DNA of 64,000 nucleotides from Flavobacteriales bacterium (GTDB lineage Bacteria; Bacteroidota; Bacteroidia; Flavobacteriales_D; Sanyastnellaceae): NCBI GenBank assembly GCA_947442505.1, contig CANEVR010000002.1, positions 1 to 64,000 of the forward strand, read 5' to 3'. Shown piece by piece: positions 26,486 to 35,320 of this stretch (position 1 is its first letter; each line of letters starts with the position of its first letter). The notes under the pieces were generated by a model. It saw only the letters and a program-made list of their open reading frames with translations, ran no database searches and was not told where the DNA came from. The position numbers and the translations under genes were made by a program.

Positions 26486-28393
26486 ATGAAATGCATCAGC
26501 ACATTCGAAGAATATCAGCTTACTTACCAAAAAAGCATTGAGCATCCCGAAAAATTCTGGGGAAACATTGCTCAATCCTTTACTTGGAAAAGGAAATGGG
26601 ATACCGTTCTAACCGGAGATTTCTCTCACGCCCAAGTAAGATGGTTTGATGGCGGACAATTGAACATCACGGAAAATGCTCTCGACCGCCACTTAAAAGA
26701 CAACGGTAATCAAATTGCCTTGATATGGGAAGCCAATAATCCCAATATACCTTCCCAAACATTCACCTACGCTGAACTGCATCATGAGGTATGCATTGCT
26801 TCAGAAATGTTGCGAAGAATGGGAGTCAAAAAAGGAGATCGAGTTTGCATCTACATGGGTATGGTTCCAGAGTTGACGATTGCGGTATTGGCTTGCGCCA
26901 GAATTGGCGCCATTCACTCCGTCATCTTTGGCGGATTCAGTGCCAAAAGCATCTCAGACCGCATTCAAGATGCACAAGCCCAATGGGTCATCACCATGGA
27001 TGCTGCATTGCGAGGGAACAAGAGCATCGCCTTAAAGCCATTGGTAGATGAGGCCCTACAAGACACTAACACCGTTGAAAAAGTTCTGGTATACAACTAC
27101 CTCAATACTATATATGAAGTAAAAGCCATCGACATCGATTGGAACACACTGAAGGAGGAAGTTGTTCAAGAAAACAACTTCCTTACACCAGCTGCAGCGA
27201 TGGAAAGTGAAGATCCACTCTTCATTTTATACACCAGTGGTTCGACAGGAAAACCCAAAGGTGTGGTGCACAGCACAGCCGGTTACATGATTTGGACGGC
27301 CTATACTTTTTTGAATGTGTTTCAGTATGAGCCTGGACAAGTGCATTTCTGCACTGCGGATGTTGGCTGGGTTACTGGACATAGCTACTTGATTTACGGA
27401 CCATTACTGAATGGTGCTACTACGGTGATGTTCGAAGGAATTCCCACCTATCCTGATGCTGGTAGATTTTGGGATATTGTCAAAAAACACAACGTCAATA
27501 TTTTCTATACGGCACCCACGGCCATTCGCAGCTTGATGTCACAAGGCAATGAGTGGTTACAAGGAAAGGATTTGAGCAGTTTAAAAGTTTTGGGAACTGT
27601 TGGTGAGCCCATCAATGAAGAAGCTTGGCAGTGGTACCATGACGAAGTGGGGAAAGGCAAATGTCCAATTGTGGATACCTTTTGGCAAACTGAAACAGGA
27701 GGGATTATGATATCGTCATTGGCTGGAGTAACCCCTTCAAAACCAGTTTTTGCGACCCTACCCATGCCAGGAGTTCACCCTGTGTTATTGGATGAAAAGG
27801 GGCAAGAGATCATGGAGAATGACATTACCGGTAACCTGTGTTTCAAATCGCCTTGGCCATCAATGATTAGAACGACCTATGGTGACCATGAACGCTGCAT
27901 CATCAACTATTTCAGCACCTATCCTGGATACTATTTCACGGGAGACGGAGCATATCGAGATGAGCAAGGAATGTATCGATTAACAGGCCGAGTGGACGAT
28001 GTATTGAATGTCAGCGGGCACCGCATTGGAACAGCCGAAGTTGAAAACGCCATAAACCACACGCCTGAAGTCATCGAAAGTGCCGTTGTAGGATATCCGC
28101 ATGATATCAAAGGACAAGGCATTTTTGCCTTTGTTATTTGTGACAACCATCATCAAATCAACATTGCGGAAAAAAAATTAGAAATACTACAAACCGTTTC
28201 GCAACAAATAGGAGCCATCGCCAAACCAGATCAAATCTTGATTGTTGCGGGCTTACCCAAAACCCGAAGCGGGAAAATCATGCGCCGCATTTTGCGCAAA
28301 ATAGCTGAAGGAGAATATGAAGCCATTGGAGACACGACATCTTTGCTGGACCCCAACGTGGTGACTGAAATTATTGCAACAATAAAAAAATAA
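26486..28393 (+). CDS. acs: Acetyl-CoA synthetase
   Basis: 635 residues from ATG 26486; an in-frame GTG at 26465 adds seven unneeded residues. ANL-superfamily enzyme making acetyl-CoA from acetate, ATP and CoA via acetyl-AMP. Motifs: GDRVCIYMGMVPELTIAVLACARIGA, the P-loop-like YTSGSTGKPKG (about 250-260), TADVGWVTGHSYLIYGPL, DTFWQTETGG (acetate pocket Trp), TGDGAYRDEQG and the C-terminal catalytic Lys in TRSGKIMRR. Its length and the Trp in WQTETGG fit acetate rather than larger acids. In many bacteria the C-terminal Lys is controlled by acetylation. Followed by a small gene of unknown role. Confidence 0.95.
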   Translation: MKCISTFEEYQLTYQKSIEHPEKFWGNIAQSFTWKRKWDTVLTGDFSHAQVRWFDGGQLNITENALDRHLKDNGNQIALIWEANNPNIPSQTFTYAELHHEVCIASEMLRRMGVKKGDRVCIYMGMVPELTIAVLACARIGAIHSVIFGGFSAKSISDRIQDAQAQWVITMDAALRGNKSIALKPLVDEALQDTNTVEKVLVYNYLNTIYEVKAIDIDWNTLKEEVVQENNFLTPAAAMESEDPLFILYTSGSTGKPKGVVHSTAGYMIWTAYTFLNVFQYEPGQVHFCTADVGWVTGHSYLIYGPLLNGATTVMFEGIPTYPDAGRFWDIVKKHNVNIFYTAPTAIRSLMSQGNEWLQGKDLSSLKVLGTVGEPINEEAWQWYHDEVGKGKCPIVDTFWQTETGGIMISSLAGVTPSKPVFATLPMPGVHPVLLDEKGQEIMENDITGNLCFKSPWPSMIRTTYGDHERCIINYFSTYPGYYFTGDGAYRDEQGMYRLTGRVDDVLNVSGHRIGTAEVENAINHTPEVIESAVVGYPHDIKGQGIFAFVICDNHHQINIAEKKLEILQTVSQQIGAIAKPDQILIVAGLPKTRSGKIMRRILRKIAEGEYEAIGDTTSLLDPNVVTEIIATIKK

Positions 28394-28442
28394 GGTCGTA
28401 AATAGATTACGATGAAGGTTCAGATTTTTGAAAAAAATTAAA

Positions 28443-28775
28443 ATGATGAATCCTATCGTAAACAAAAAAATGATGCAAGAGGTAGTAGGTCTACCTCCTG
28501 TTACACAACATGAGTTGAAGTGGTCCAGCAACGATGGCACATTACACAAAACAGCCATTATTGACTTAAAGAAGCATTTTGTTGCGCAGAATGGCTCCGT
28601 AATTTTCTTGAAACAAATTTGCTCCACCCTCATTCCTGAGAAGAACTTTTGCAAAACCATCGAGCAATACTGGATGCGAAAAAAAGACCATTGGGTCAGC
28701 ATTCCAGAACAACAACTTCAACCTGTATCGCGCTGGGAATATTTGCCCTTTGAAGCGCCTGACTTTGCGTTTTAA
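28443..28775 (+). CDS. Hypothetical protein, 110 residues
   Basis: ATG 28443 (MMNPIVNKKMMQEVV); the frame also has a TTG at 28428. Soluble, basic, with several Trp (HELKWSSND, YWMRKKDHWVS, RWEYLPFEAPDF). I do not recognise the family. It lies 49 nt behind acs and overlaps the convergent pirin gene's stop by 4 nt. Real-gene evidence is only its length and codon-like composition. Confidence 0.5.
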   Translation: MMNPIVNKKMMQEVVGLPPVTQHELKWSSNDGTLHKTAIIDLKKHFVAQNGSVIFLKQICSTLIPEKNFCKTIEQYWMRKKDHWVSIPEQQLQPVSRWEYLPFEAPDFAF

Positions 28776-29758
28776 TCTTCCAAAAATCCGAACTTACCAG
28801 CGTTGTAGTCGTTGATGGCTTGGCGGATCTCATCCTCCGTGTTCATCACAAATGGTCCATAACTCACGTAAGGCTCATTCAAAGGCTCTCCGCTTAAAAA
28901 TAGTAGGGTGGATTTTCGATTGGCCTTGATAACAATGTCACCTGGCTCGTTTTTCAATTGCACATAGTGATTCTCCGGAACGTTTTGTCCATTCACCTCC
29001 ACTTGTCCATCTACCAGCAGCATGCCTGAATTGAAATGCGCGGGAACCTCAAAGTCGGCAACCCCTCCTTCATTCAAATGAATGTCATACATGTGAATGG
29101 GCGAAAATGTCGATGCTATTCCCTGAGTTCCTTTAAACTCTCCGGCCACCACATACACATCACCTGCATTGTCTTTTAATTCAATTCTTGGCTTGTCCTG
29201 ATGCACAATACTCTGGTACTTGGCAGGAGTCATCTTGTGCTTTTTGGGAAGATTGATCCACAACTGAATCATTTCGAAAGCTCCGCCAGAACGGTTAAAA
29301 GTCTGCTCATGGTATTCTTTGTGCAAAACACCTCCGCCCGCTGTCATCCATTGTATATCACCAGGTCCAATGATTCCATGATTGCCTTTGCTGTCATGGT
29401 GCTCGATAGAGCCCTTATAAGCAAATGTCACAGTTTCTATCCCGCGGTGAGGATGCACGCCCACACCTTGCGAAATATCTGAAGGAGGAAAGTTTACCTC
29501 TGCGTTAAAATCCAACAAAAAGAAAGGCGACATGCGGTCTTCAAAACCTTTTCCGCCCGGATAAAAATTCATCACCTTAAAACCATTACCCACCATGTGA
29601 CGATTGGTCGGTGCAAATACACCCTCCACTCCTCTACCAGTGGATAAAGTGTTCTCAGATTCATCTGGATTATCAGCCTGTGCATTGAACCATTTGGTAG
29701 CGAATACAGCAGCCAATCCACCCAAGAGTCCTCGTTTTAAAAATTTCTTTCTATCCAT
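28772..29758 (-). CDS. Pirin-family protein with export signal
   Basis: 328 residues from ATG 29758 (MDRKKFLKRGLLGGLAAVFA). The N-terminus has a basic KKFLKRG followed by a hydrophobic stretch, a signal or Tat-like leader although the twin Arg is replaced by KR. The pirin core is clear: SPFFLLDFNAEVNFPP, GVGVHPHRGIETVTF and HHDSKGNHGIIGPGDIQWMTAGGGVLHKEYH, with the His/Glu metal ligands of the bicupin (HPHRGxET, H-x-E). Bacterial pirins may act as quercetin dioxygenase or as regulators. An exported version is uncommon. Its stop overlaps that of the convergent small gene. Confidence 0.9.
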   Translation of the reverse strand: MDRKKFLKRGLLGGLAAVFATKWFNAQADNPDESENTLSTGRGVEGVFAPTNRHMVGNGFKVMNFYPGGKGFEDRMSPFFLLDFNAEVNFPPSDISQGVGVHPHRGIETVTFAYKGSIEHHDSKGNHGIIGPGDIQWMTAGGGVLHKEYHEQTFNRSGGAFEMIQLWINLPKKHKMTPAKYQSIVHQDKPRIELKDNAGDVYVVAGEFKGTQGIASTFSPIHMYDIHLNEGGVADFEVPAHFNSGMLLVDGQVEVNGQNVPENHYVQLKNEPGDIVIKANRKSTLLFLSGEPLNEPYVSYGPFVMNTEDEIRQAINDYNAGKFGFLED

Positions 29759-29825
29759 GCCCACGAAGATAATTTTTTTTTGTTTCAACGACCAACATCA
29801 AAAAAAATAGCCCATACCTTTGAAC

Positions 29826-30011
29826 ATGGACATCAGCATCAATACACCCGCACTATGGACCTTTGGCACCTCGTTGGTTATTTTCTGCGCTTCATTATCA
29901 CTTTCCTTACTGGAGCTCATCAGCTCAACCAAAAGTCTTGAAATCGAACTCAGTGATATGCAAGACCTTGACGAAAGCATCGTTGACAACATTAAAAACA
30001 TGCGCTTTTAG
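29826..30011 (+). CDS. Possible small membrane protein, 61 residues
   Basis: ATG 29826. MDISINTPALWTFGTSL begins a hydrophobic segment (about 10-32), then a polar acidic tail ending IVDNIKNMRF. The opening resembles the TPAL motif of DUF2721-like membrane proteins, but most of that family is missing. Its stop overlaps that of the convergent DUF4249 gene. Not firmly supported. Confidence 0.4.
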   Translation: MDISINTPALWTFGTSLVIFCASLSLSLLELISSTKSLEIELSDMQDLDESIVDNIKNMRF

Positions 30012-30844
30012 TACAAAATTTCCGACTGCCTGTATCCAGCAAAAATTCCTAAGCCATTCTTTACGTTGCTGTAAACAATTGTAGGCTCTGCAAAAGGTCC
30101 GTAACTGATATTTTCCATTGTTTTGTGGAATCGATAATAATCCTCAGAGCAGTGAATGACAATTGCTTTGTGAAAAACATTGGTGCTATCGTCGCCAGAG
30201 AAACTGGATTCACTGATGATGCTTTCTTCATCGTCTCCTGAATCAAACGCATGCCATACATTACTGGACTGGTACCATGTTGCCGCAACAAAAGGATCAT
30301 CCCATTTCTGGTAATGGATAATACGATAGTACGGTTCTTCTGAATCAAGATTTCCCAATACTGTTTCAAATCGATATGTCACATACTGAAGATCCAAGTA
30401 TTGGTTGTTTTCATTTACCTCAGTAATCCGTTCAAATGAAGCAGATCGTATATCAGATTGAAAATACGGTATCGTTGTTTCTGCTGAGGCTTGTGTACCG
30501 TCAGGAGTTTGAATAGTTAGTGAATACGATTCACCCGGAATGAGCTCAAATCCTTGAACTGGTAATTCATAATACTGCGCATTGGCATTAAAAGAAAAAT
30601 CCCGAGAAAACCCGCTGCCCGAGAGCACCACATGTGCATCTTGTATCATTTTCCCCTCATTGACACCATTGCTAAATACTGGATCGGACCAACGCAAATA
30701 TGCGCGTACTGTATCGGTATCATCAGAAATATAACAGGACACTGTGATTTTCTGCTCTACTTTGGGCAATGGAATATCGGCTTCTTGCTCGCAACCGGAA
30801 ACCACTATCCATGCAGCTATGATGAGGTAATAGAATTTTCTCAT
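30008..30844 (-). CDS. DUF4249-family lipoprotein (TonB receptor partner)
   Basis: 278 residues. Lipoprotein signal MRKFYYLIIAAWIVVSGC with the lipobox Cys at 18. The body matches DUF4249: EQKITVSCYISDDTDTVRAYLRWSDPVF near the start and the VVLSGSGFSRDFSFNANAQYY strand region, Ig-like in character. DUF4249 proteins usually pair with a TonB-dependent receptor immediately upstream, as here (4 nt), and are thought to be outer-membrane partners comparable to SusD in position but not in fold. Substrate unknown. Confidence 0.85.
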   Translation of the reverse strand: MRKFYYLIIAAWIVVSGCEQEADIPLPKVEQKITVSCYISDDTDTVRAYLRWSDPVFSNGVNEGKMIQDAHVVLSGSGFSRDFSFNANAQYYELPVQGFELIPGESYSLTIQTPDGTQASAETTIPYFQSDIRSASFERITEVNENNQYLDLQYVTYRFETVLGNLDSEEPYYRIIHYQKWDDPFVAATWYQSSNVWHAFDSGDDEESIISESSFSGDDSTNVFHKAIVIHCSEDYYRFHKTMENISYGPFAEPTIVYSNVKNGLGIFAGYRQSEILY

Positions 30845-30848
30845 TGTC

Positions 30849-33215
30849 TTAAAATTGATAGTTCCATGAAATGGATGGGATAACGGGGAATAAAGAAATT
30901 TGGCTCAAATAGTTTCGACCTGAAGATGTAGACCTAATCTCATAGAAGAATGGATTTCTCCTGTTGTAAGCGTTGTACAAACCCACCTCTATGGTTCGTT
31001 TTGCTCGTTCCAATTGTTTGTGAAATTGTAATGCAATATCCAATCGATGATAAGCAGCCATCCTAAAGCTATTCTTCTCTCCAAAATCTTGTACACCTGT
31101 ATCGTAATATCCCGGCACACCCCATTGATCTCCGAATCCACCTGCGAAACCACTTATACTATTGGGATCGTGTGTCAAAACATTATAATTGGCATTGGGT
31201 AATGTGATGGCCTGACCTGTTCCATATACCCAAGTTCCTGAAAAAGTAATATTCTCTGAAACCTCGTAGATTGCTACCGCAGAAAAATCGTGGCGCCTAT
31301 CATATCTCGCAAAGAAAGGCTTTCCATTGTTCAATGCATCAAATTGCAACTTGGTCCATGATAGTGTGTATCCAATCCATCCGGATAACTTCCCCGTTGG
31401 CTTTTGCAACAACAATTCTGTTCCGTACGACTCTCCCTTTCCACTGGTTACATTGTCTTGCCAGGAGATTTCGCTATCCTCTTCTAGCACTCCTGTATTG
31501 AGAAAACTTGCTCCCTCCTTGTAACTGAGAACGTTGTTCATCTTCTTGTAATAACCTTCCAAGGTAATGCTCCAATCTTGCTTCGCAAAATCCTTGGTGG
31601 TTCCCAAAGCCCATTGATCAGCGCGCATGGGACTTACGTTCTCCGTTGCAGGAACCCATAAATCAGTTGGCAATCCGATACCCGTATTTGACAACAAATG
31701 CATGTATTGATTCATTCGAGAGTATCCTCCCTTTACACTCCAATGCTCATTGATCAAAAAGCGAGCATTCAGTCTGGGCTCCCATCCCCAATATGCATTG
31801 TCTTTCATGACAAAATTACTCAAGCGGTATCCCAGATTCAATTTCAATTGATCGGACAATTTCATCTCGTCTTCTATGTACCAACCATTCTCAAAAGATT
31901 TGTACTCTTCTTTGGCAGACAAATCCCCCTCTACAAATTCGCCTTTTACCACCACTGCACTGGGTGTAAAATGGTGCTTAATGGAACTTACACCCAATTT
32001 CATCTGGTGGCGATTGCTTAAAGCATAATCAAAATCATGTTTCAATGTCCAATCTTGGATACCGCTGCCATAACTCAATGAAAAAGTCTCCACACCATTC
32101 TCTTTGGTCTGTGAACCTATATCAAACAAATACTTGGAATAAATCAAAGAAGTATTGCTAAACAATTTCTCATTGTAAATATGATTCCAGCGCAATGTTC
32201 CTGTTCGATTGAACCATTGGAGATAGGCTGACTCCTGATCGCCAAATTCACTCCAAGGGCGGTAATAAAATCTGTCCTTACCCGTATATCCGCTCAAGTA
32301 CAATCTGTTGTTTTTATTGACAACCCAATTCACTTTGCCGTTCAAGTCATAGAAATAATATCCTGCCTTGGCATCCCTGGGTAAAAATGGATAAATGAGG
32401 GCATCGATGTATGTTCTCCTTGCGCTCAATAAATAAGAAACCTTTCCTTTAACGAGCGGCCCTTCGAGCATTAACCTTGCTGCAATGAGACCAAAACCAG
32501 CTTCGCCCTTGAATTTCTTCTTATCTCCATCTTTCATTTGCATGTTCAACACGGAGGATAATCTACCACCATACCTGGAAGGGAAACCACCTTTGATCAG
32601 CTCCACGGACTTCAATGCATCGCCATTAAATGTGGAGAAAAATCCGAACAGGTGATTGGCATTGTATACGACTGCATCATCTAAAATAATGAGGTTCTGA
32701 TCTGGACCGCCACCCCTAACGTAGAAACCAGAACTTCCTTCACTGCCTTTTTGTACGCCTGGCAATAACTGAATTACCTTTAACACATCTTTCTCCCCCA
32801 AAAGAACTGGTATCTTCTTGATTTGATCAACTGGAATTTCGATGGTTGACATCTGTGTCTGTTCCGCAGTATTCAAATAACGGTTCCCTTCAATAACCAA
32901 CTCCTTTTGAATCTCAGCCAACCCCATTTCCACATCTTGGCGCAAATCACCTTCCTTAATAAATAAGACAACTTCCTTGTGTCCTAAAAAACGAAAAACA
33001 ACTTCAGCCGGCAATGTTTTAAATTGCAACGAATAAAATCCATATCCATTGGTTGTTGTTCCCTCCTGTTGTGCGGGACAAAACACAATAACCCCTGGCA
33101 GCAACTCGCCACTTCCAGCTTCTGTGATGGTTCCTGAGATCGTATACTTGGCTTGTGCAATGACCTGCGTCAAACCAATGAAAAAACATGCTAACAATAA
33201 TAATCTTGACTTCAT
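30849..33215 (-). CDS. TonB-dependent receptor with carboxypeptidase-like N-domain
   Basis: 788 residues. Signal peptide (MKSRLLLLACFFIGLTQVIAQ), a carboxypeptidase-regulatory-like domain (about 24-105: KYTISGTITEAGSGELLPGV), a plug (about 120-230: PVLLGEKDVLKVIQLLPGVQ, FYVRGGGPDQNLIILDDAVVYN) and a beta-barrel ending SISWNYQF. It is smaller than SusC receptors, and the gene after it is DUF4249 rather than SusD, so it belongs to the DUF4249-linked group rather than to glycan-import SusCD pairs. Imports an unknown ligand using TonB/ExbBD energy. Nearby genes give no substrate clue. Confidence 0.93.
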   Translation of the reverse strand: MKSRLLLLACFFIGLTQVIAQAKYTISGTITEAGSGELLPGVIVFCPAQQEGTTTNGYGFYSLQFKTLPAEVVFRFLGHKEVVLFIKEGDLRQDVEMGLAEIQKELVIEGNRYLNTAEQTQMSTIEIPVDQIKKIPVLLGEKDVLKVIQLLPGVQKGSEGSSGFYVRGGGPDQNLIILDDAVVYNANHLFGFFSTFNGDALKSVELIKGGFPSRYGGRLSSVLNMQMKDGDKKKFKGEAGFGLIAARLMLEGPLVKGKVSYLLSARRTYIDALIYPFLPRDAKAGYYFYDLNGKVNWVVNKNNRLYLSGYTGKDRFYYRPWSEFGDQESAYLQWFNRTGTLRWNHIYNEKLFSNTSLIYSKYLFDIGSQTKENGVETFSLSYGSGIQDWTLKHDFDYALSNRHQMKLGVSSIKHHFTPSAVVVKGEFVEGDLSAKEEYKSFENGWYIEDEMKLSDQLKLNLGYRLSNFVMKDNAYWGWEPRLNARFLINEHWSVKGGYSRMNQYMHLLSNTGIGLPTDLWVPATENVSPMRADQWALGTTKDFAKQDWSITLEGYYKKMNNVLSYKEGASFLNTGVLEEDSEISWQDNVTSGKGESYGTELLLQKPTGKLSGWIGYTLSWTKLQFDALNNGKPFFARYDRRHDFSAVAIYEVSENITFSGTWVYGTGQAITLPNANYNVLTHDPNSISGFAGGFGDQWGVPGYYDTGVQDFGEKNSFRMAAYHRLDIALQFHKQLERAKRTIEVGLYNAYNRRNPFFYEIRSTSSGRNYLSQISLFPVIPSISWNYQF

Positions 33216-33269
33216 AAGCGTGTCATGAACGGTAAAACCAAAAAATTATTTCATTGAATGTGCATCCAA

Positions 33270-34580
33270 TCAATCCGGTTCGCCATCATCATCTGATCCC
33301 AATTCTGGCAAAATATTCTTCACCTCCTCTTGAGGCAGACTGTCCACATTTTTCAGTTTTCGTCGAATAGCATTAGTTCGTGTACCCAGCAATGTATCGA
33401 TATTCTCTCCGGCAGCAGCAATGTTCTTTTGGGCACGTTCCAGCAGACCACCAAATTTATCAAACTCTGTCTTCACCGCGCCCAAGAGTGACCATACCTC
33501 ACTGCTGCGCTTTTGCAGACTCAATGTTCTAAATCCCATTTGCAAACTATTTAAAATGGCGGCCAACGTAGTTGGGCCCGTCACAATCACCTTGGTCTCT
33601 CGTTGCAGATATTCCAATAAATTGGATCTCCTGATAACTTCGGCATAAATACTCTCGAATGGCAAAAACAAGATGGCAAAATCCGTGGTATTTGGTGGAT
33701 CAACATATTTATCTTTAATGTCCTTTGCCATTTTCTTGATGGTGTTCTCTAGATTTTTATTGGCAGCGTCAATGGCACCAACCTCACCACTATCATAAGC
33801 ATCTACCAATTGATCATAAGCATCCTTGGGAAACTTGGCATCAATGGGCAAATAAACGTGAGATTGTTGATCATCACGTCCAGGTAATTTTATAGCAAAT
33901 TCAACCAAGTCATTGGAACCTTCTTTGGTCTTTACATTGGCTGCATATTGATCCGGTGCCAAAATCTGCTCAAGCAACATTTCCAATTGCACCTCACCCA
34001 CTCCTCCTCTGTGCTTCACATTGCTCAACACTTTCTTCAATCCGCCAACATCCTGTGCTAAGGTCTTCATTTCCCCTAAACCTTCTTGAACGGATTTCAA
34101 ATTGCTCTCTACTGCAGCAAAAGACTGTGTCAAACGATCATTCAAAGTCTTTTGTAGCTTCTCATCCACCGTTTCCCGCATGGCCTCTAATCGCTTTTCT
34201 GTTTTATTGACCAAATCATCAAACTTTTCCTTCTGGTGATCCGTAAATCCTTTAAAGTTCTTTTCAAATTCATCCTTAAACATCTTGAATTCCCCTTTGA
34301 CCGTATCCAGCAACTCTTTGGACAATCTTTGATTCTGATCAGAAAAAATACGCAATGCGTCATTTAACTCTTGACGATTGTCTTTTAACTGCTTGGACAA
34401 CTCCTCCCGATTGTCACGGGATTCACTTTTGACTGTCGACTCTAGGCGGTCCATGGCGCCTTGCAGCTGATCAGCCGAAAGACTGGATGAAGACGTCTTT
34501 CCACCCTTGATCACCAAAAAAATCAATACGGCATTCAGTCCAAGAATCACCCATAAAACCCATTGTGCATTTTCCATCAT
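33270..34580 (-). CDS. rmuC: DNA recombination protein RmuC
   Basis: 436 residues from ATG 34580. An N-terminal membrane segment (MMENAQWVLWVILGLNAVLIFLVI), a long coiled coil (about 35-170), then the RmuC nuclease-like core: GGVGEVQLEMLLEQIL, DAKFPKDAY (PD-(D/E)XK-type, Asp/Lys) and the IVTGPTTLAAILNSLQMGFRTL segment. RmuC proteins limit DNA inversions and are predicted membrane-linked nucleases. A start 18 nt upstream is possible. Monocistronic. Confidence 0.94.
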   Translation of the reverse strand: MMENAQWVLWVILGLNAVLIFLVIKGGKTSSSSLSADQLQGAMDRLESTVKSESRDNREELSKQLKDNRQELNDALRIFSDQNQRLSKELLDTVKGEFKMFKDEFEKNFKGFTDHQKEKFDDLVNKTEKRLEAMRETVDEKLQKTLNDRLTQSFAAVESNLKSVQEGLGEMKTLAQDVGGLKKVLSNVKHRGGVGEVQLEMLLEQILAPDQYAANVKTKEGSNDLVEFAIKLPGRDDQQSHVYLPIDAKFPKDAYDQLVDAYDSGEVGAIDAANKNLENTIKKMAKDIKDKYVDPPNTTDFAILFLPFESIYAEVIRRSNLLEYLQRETKVIVTGPTTLAAILNSLQMGFRTLSLQKRSSEVWSLLGAVKTEFDKFGGLLERAQKNIAAAGENIDTLLGTRTNAIRRKLKNVDSLPQEEVKNILPELGSDDDGEPD

Positions 34581-34610
34581 GATAAATTTATCAACCAAAA
34601 TTACAGCCCA

Positions 34611-35249
34611 TTATTGTTGATCTGCCAAGGTTTGTTTCAACACCTTCACAAAAACATCAACAGGCTGTGCGCCGGAAAGTGCGTATTTGCTGTCAAAAAC
34701 AAACAACGGAACCCCTCGGATATTGAATTGTTGAGCCGTATACAAATCATCTTCCATCTTACTCATCCATTGAGAATCGGAAAGAATATCTGCTGCACTC
34801 ACATCTAAAATACCGACTTGCATCAAGGCTTGATCCAAAAAAGCCATGTCAGCCAAATTCTGATTCAACAAAAAATGACGTTCAAAGAACACCTGTTTCA
34901 ATGCATCGCCTTTTCCCAATGATTTGGCATACTGCAGCAACAAATGACAAGATAGGGTATTGAAAACCTTGGAGGTAGCCAACTGCATTTTCAACCCTGC
35001 ATCAGATGCCATTTCAGAAACATTATCCATCATTTGTTGAACCTGAGACAAACTCATGCCTTTCTTTTCAGACAAATGCTCGGCAATACCTCGACCCTCG
35101 TCTTCACGGTTAATCAAAGGATCCAACTGAAAACTATGCCAAGTAAAATTGACATGCTCGAGACCAGTTTCTTGCAAAGCCTTCATCAAATGGGCTCTAC
35201 CAATATAACAAAACGGACAAGCAACATCAGACCATATGTGTATTTCCAT
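34611..35249 (-). CDS. FrnE-like DsbA-family oxidoreductase
   Basis: 212 residues from ATG 35249 (MEIHIWSDVACPFCYIG). A thioredoxin fold with a CPFC active site at Cys11/Cys14 and no signal peptide, so it is cytoplasmic. Further FrnE-type motifs: FTWHSFQLDP, TLSCHLLLQYAKSLGK, and the cis-Pro loop IRGVPLFVFDSKYALSGAQP near the C-terminus. The family includes polyketide-pathway FrnE and disulfide isomerases linked to stress tolerance; the substrate is unknown. A strong terminator separates it from the upstream T9SS gene. Confidence 0.92.
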   Translation of the reverse strand: MEIHIWSDVACPFCYIGRAHLMKALQETGLEHVNFTWHSFQLDPLINREDEGRGIAEHLSEKKGMSLSQVQQMMDNVSEMASDAGLKMQLATSKVFNTLSCHLLLQYAKSLGKGDALKQVFFERHFLLNQNLADMAFLDQALMQVGILDVSAADILSDSQWMSKMEDDLYTAQQFNIRGVPLFVFDSKYALSGAQPVDVFVKVLKQTLADQQ

Positions 35250-35267
35250 TTGGCGAAAGTAAAAAAA

Positions 35268-35291
35268 AAGGCCCTCCAATTGGAGGGCCTT
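35268..35291 (-). terminator. Terminator of the 1520-residue T9SS gene
   Basis: A perfect 24-nt palindrome (AAGGCCCTCCAA and its complement, 12-bp stem) followed on the minus strand by a run of nine Ts. It begins 30 nt after the stop at 35321. The T-run upstream of FrnE marks its end. Confidence 0.9.
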
Positions 35292-35320
35292 CTTTCGGCA
35301 CCAAGTAAAACTAACAAAAC

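Noticed and set aside
29798-30001. 67-codon minus-strand frame opposite the small membrane gene
   Set aside because: Its composition (runs of Ser and Met) and position within the complementary strand of a better candidate suggest a shadow.
30008-33215. TonB receptor/DUF4249 as the missing SusC/SusD of the glucan locus
   Set aside because: The receptor is too short for SusC, its partner is DUF4249 rather than SusD, and rmuC, frnE and a terminator separate it from the glucan genes.
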